In this document: positions 14,387 through 16,735 of the stretch, in pieces
How positions within the stretch are numbered: position 1 is the stretch's first letter
Layout: every line of letters starts with the position of its first letter
DNA from: Thermoflexales bacterium
GTDB taxonomy: Bacteria > Chloroflexota > Anaerolineae > B4-G1
Assembly (NCBI GenBank): GCA_007118795.1
Contig: SKQX01000274.1
Location: forward strand, 1-16,735
Length of the DNA: 16,735 nt
Direction of reading: 5' to 3'
Position numbers and translations under genes: made by a program
The notes under the pieces: generated by a model
The model's input: the letters and a program-made list of their open reading frames with translations, nothing else
Told to the model about the DNA's origin: nothing
Databases searched by the model: none

Positions 14387-16735
14387 TCATAAGTCCGCCA
14401 GCGCCTGGCGGTAGACATCCAAAGCGTCCTGAAGTCGATCGGCTCTGAAGTACGCGTCGCCTAAAGCTCGCTTCAGCCATGGATCGGACCACCGCTCGGT
14501 GTACTGCTCGAGGTCCGAGATGATCTCGTCCAACGGTTCGCTATGCTGGATCAGCGTATCGTAAGCCTCGATCGCCCCATCTCGATCTTCAGCTTGCCAG
14601 AGCAACCGACCTAGCTTCAACCTCGCCTGGTTGTCGTCGAGGTGGCCCTCCAGATAGGCACGCTGGTCCACGATGAGACCGGGGAGGTCTTCAGGGGGCG
14701 GCTGTTTGAAGCTGGGGGGTGAGGCGATTCCCGCCGGCTCGGTGGCGGCAGCGACGCACGCCTCCTCGGCTTCCACTTTCTCCCGGAGTTCCTCGCCCAC
14801 GTCGGCCACGAGCGCGTCAGCGGTCGGCTCCGGCTGCTCGACGTACTCGTCAGCTGGCGGCTCAGGCGGGGCCTCCAACTGAACCCCTGGGTCCTCGTCC
14901 AGATCTGCGATCGCCGTGTCGAGGGGCGACTCCGGATCGGCAACGATCTCCTGTGCCCAGGCCTCGGCTTCGGGCTCCAGTTCTTCCTGGAAATCCTCGT
15001 CCAGGTCTGGAACGGCTGCGTCGGGAGCCGGTGCCAGATCGTCAACGATCTCAGCCGCCCGGGCATCGACTTCTTCCTCCGCCGCTTCGTGGAGTTCTTC
15101 GTCCACGTCGGCGACGACCGTGTCGACGGTCGCTTCCGGCTGCTCAACGAAGTCGTCCAGTGCCTCCCCGGACGGGGCCTCGAACTCACCCCCGAGTTCT
15201 CCCGCCACGTCTACGACTGTCGGGTCGAGGGTCGGATCCGGTTCCGCCACGATCTCCTCCACGGGACGCTCAGTACCGGCCTCCACCTCTTTGCCAGGCT
15301 CCCTCTCCTCTTCGGCGCAGACCACGTCGGTGGTCGGTTTCGCCGGCTCGGCCGGGGCTTCCGTCTCCCGTCGGAGTTCCTCTTCTAGCTCTTCGACCAT
15401 CACGTCGAGGGGTGGCCCCGGTTCCTCAACGATCTGCTCCGACGGGACTCTCACCTCACGCTGGAGTTCCTCCTCCAGACCTGCGATCGCCGCGTCGAGG
15501 GACGGCTCTGGTTCGTGAACGATCTCGTCCGCCGGGGGTTCCACTTGGGTTTCCATTTCTTCCTGGAGCTCCTCGGCCACGTCGGCGACGACCGTGTCCA
15601 CGGTGGCTTCCGGCTGCTCAACGAAGTCGTCCAGCGGCTCCCCGAACTGACCCCCGAGTTCTCCCTCCGCGTCCAAGACGGCCGCGTCGAGGGACGGCTC
15701 CGGTTCGTGAACGATCTCTTCAGCCCGGGGCTCCCCTTCGGCGTCCATTTCCTCGTGGAGCTCGTCGGCCACGTCGGCTACGAGCGCGTCAGCAGTCGGC
15801 CCTCGCTGCTCAACCATTTCTTTCGCTGGTGGGGCCGCCGGGGCTTGCACCTCACGCCGGAGTTCCTCCTCCACGTCCTCGCTCAGTTGCTTCAACCACG
15901 CCAGGACATCGGACTCGTAGGGCAGCTCCTCATCGTCGAGCCAGCCCGGAAGGTCGTCATCAACACCCCACTCCTCAACCTGGGCGATCGCGTCTTCACC
16001 CCGTGTATCCGCCCGGGTCGGTTCATCTTCCGGGCCCCTACGTGTCTCTGACTCGAGCCAGTCGGGGAGGACTGTGCCGGCGTCATCCTGCTCTGGCTGC
16101 GCGACTTCCATAGCTTCCGTCGGCTTTGCCGACAGCTCCGGCGACTCAGAGGTCCGCTGGCCTGCTTCCTCCCGTCCGTCGTGCGCGGTTTGCAGGTTGT
16201 CAACCGGGCCCTCCGAATCTGGCGCCGTCTCCGGCACGCGGCCGTGCCCCTCCTCGGCCGCCGGAAGGCTCAGGTCCGCTTCGTCGTCGTCGGTCAGCTG
16301 TTCCAGCCAGTGCAGGACGTCGCTTTCGGCGGTCAGGCCTTCAGCCTCCAGCAGAGCCATCAGGTCGTCCGTCTCCTCGAACTCATCTCTGCGGGCGAAC
16401 TCCGCTTCGGTGGTCTCCTCGTCCAACAGAGTGGTCAGAGCACCCGTCCCGGGTACCGGACGAGGCGTCTGTTCCACGGGCACCAGTCCCTGCAGCCAGT
16501 CAGGGATATCGGCGGGCTCGAGGTCGTCGGCATCCTCCTCGCCGGTGGTCACGGACTCGTGTGGGGGGGCGATCAACTCTTCTTGATCCAGGTCGCTGAG
16601 GCGTCGGGGGCCCTCTTGGCCGGTGTCGTCGGAGACGGACCTCTCTTGCTGCTCGAAGTCCGCTCTGTCTCCCAACAATGGGCTCGTGTCGTCCATCATG
16701 TCGTCCGCGGGCAACTCCGTGCCGTCCATCTCCCG
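14387..16735 (-). CDS. Acidic repeat protein with Pro-Asp-Trp-Leu motifs and C-terminal TPR (5'-incomplete)
   Basis: The frame is open to the right edge; at least 780 residues follow the first visible Met (codon at 16729-16727), which may not be the true start. Numbered from that Met, the N-terminal part (1-282) is disordered-looking and very acidic. It carries five Trp-Leu motifs: IPDWLQGL (75-82), DVLHWLEQL (137-145), LPDWLESE (221-228), LPGWLDDE (260-267) and DVLAWLKQL (274-282). A central region (283-655) has about ten degenerate repeats of 30-45 residues of the form (E/D)xxVEQPEPT-x-DAxVADVxEELxEE. Residues 685-780 look like tetratricopeptide helices (KLGRLLWQAEDRDGAIEAYD, ALGDAYFRADRLQDALDVYR). 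There is no signal peptide or membrane segment in view. It is upstream of ndk by 19 bases in the same direction. I infer a scaffold or adaptor; the function is unknown. Confidence 0.85.
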   Translation of the reverse strand, partial: REMDGTELPADDMMDDTSPLLGDRADFEQQERSVSDDTGQEGPRRLSDLDQEELIAPPHESVTTGEEDADDLEPADIPDWLQGLVPVEQTPRPVPGTGALTTLLDEETTEAEFARRDEFEETDDLMALLEAEGLTAESDVLHWLEQLTDDDEADLSLPAAEEGHGRVPETAPDSEGPVDNLQTAHDGREEAGQRTSESPELSAKPTEAMEVAQPEQDDAGTVLPDWLESETRRGPEDEPTRADTRGEDAIAQVEEWGVDDDLPGWLDDEELPYESDVLAWLKQLSEDVEEELRREVQAPAAPPAKEMVEQRGPTADALVADVADELHEEMDAEGEPRAEEIVHEPEPSLDAAVLDAEGELGGQFGEPLDDFVEQPEATVDTVVADVAEELQEEMETQVEPPADEIVHEPEPSLDAAIAGLEEELQREVRVPSEQIVEEPGPPLDVMVEELEEELRRETEAPAEPAKPTTDVVCAEEEREPGKEVEAGTERPVEEIVAEPDPTLDPTVVDVAGELGGEFEAPSGEALDDFVEQPEATVDTVVADVDEELHEAAEEEVDARAAEIVDDLAPAPDAAVPDLDEDFQEELEPEAEAWAQEIVADPESPLDTAIADLDEDPGVQLEAPPEPPADEYVEQPEPTADALVADVGEELREKVEAEEACVAAATEPAGIASPPSFKQPPPEDLPGLIVDQRAYLEGHLDDNQARLKLGRLLWQAEDRDGAIEAYDTLIQHSEPLDEIISDLEQYTERWSDPWLKRALGDAYFRADRLQDALDVYRQALADL
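15103..15160. repeat. 58-base direct repeat, copy A
   Basis: This 58-base segment recurs at 15577-15634 with 56 identical bases (the two differences are at CG/GC positions). On the minus strand it encodes DDFVEQPEATVDTVVADV, residues 525-542 of the acidic protein. The copies are 474 bases (158 codons) apart, in frame. Confidence 0.85.
15577..15634. repeat. 58-base direct repeat, copy B
   Basis: Second copy of the repeat at 15103-15160, encoding residues 367-384. The flanking protein segments are also alike (GELGG-x-F upstream, EEL downstream), so the duplicated unit was probably larger, around 80 codons, with later drift outside this core. Confidence 0.85.

Larger units (their letters stand above)
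14765..15883 (-). repeat. Degenerate tandem coding repeats in the acidic protein
   Basis: About ten units of 30-45 codons cover residues 283-655 of the protein. Conserved positions are a VEQPEP or VHEPEP box, a following (S/T)(L/V)D-A/T pair, VADV and an EEL-rich helix. Unit lengths differ and some units lack the last part, as expected from repeated unequal exchange. The composition (Glu, Asp, Ala, Pro, Val) makes the opposite strand look like a long open frame rich in Pro and Arg, which is not a gene. Confidence 0.7.

Noticed and set aside
13792..14448. Plus-strand open frame of 218 codons across the sirtuin and ndk genes
   Set aside because: Both genes on the minus strand have complete family signatures; this frame has none and spans two genes and their gap.
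14719..16113. Long plus-strand open frame (464 codons) opposite the acidic repeat gene
   Set aside because: It is a Pro/Arg-rich reverse-strand shadow created by the Glu/Asp/Ala codon pattern of the real gene, with no ribosome site or recognisable domain.

Overview
The window is GC-rich (about 60% by eye) bacterial chromosome made up almost entirely of housekeeping genes. It most likely comes from a member of the Chloroflexota (Anaerolineae-like or a related class). Three things suggest this: an rnc-smc neighbourhood, a Gram-positive-type SOS box in front of uvrB, and above all a very acidic repeat protein with scattered Pro-Asp-Trp-Leu motifs and a TPR tail, a protein type I associate with this phylum. 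The assignment is inference; there is no rRNA or other definitive marker here. I see no tRNA, rRNA, CRISPR array, transposase or prophage gene.

Layout, left to right. Bases 1-548 hold no convincing gene. They carry a strong minus-strand promoter that reads off the left edge, then a run of inverted repeats (about 243-519) that could be a structured RNA or leader in front of a cation diffusion facilitator (549-1469, with Mn-type metal-site residues). Next is uvrB (1725-3767), whose TATAAT box is overlapped on its downstream side by a near-consensus LexA/Cheo box. A tight four-gene operon follows, with start/stop overlaps at each junction: a GT2 glycosyltransferase, a threonine synthase-like PLP enzyme, a MazG-like pyrophosphohydrolase and RNase III (3947-6817).

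Bases 6818-7676 are gene-free and packed with dispersed-repeat-like sequences and stem-loops: a GTCATTCC...GGATCTC element, a perfect 9-bp hairpin and two CCCTAACCC/CTCTCCC-type elements in opposite orientation. They end in a good sigma70-type promoter only a few bases upstream of smc (7677-11537). A cytoplasmic-type asparaginase (TTG start) and the ribosome silencing factor rsfS (probably a CTG start behind a foldable leader) follow on the plus strand.

Convergent to rsfS is a minus-strand operon read from the right edge: the acidic WL-motif/repeat/TPR protein (incomplete at its N-terminus), ndk (TTG start) and a CobB/SIRT5-like sirtuin. The plus-strand genes cover DNA repair, chromosome segregation, RNA processing and nucleotide cleaning. 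The minus-strand operon joins nucleotide and NAD-linked enzymes to a protein that looks like a scaffold. The least understood parts are the WL-motif protein, the structured segment near the left edge and the repeat cluster before smc.
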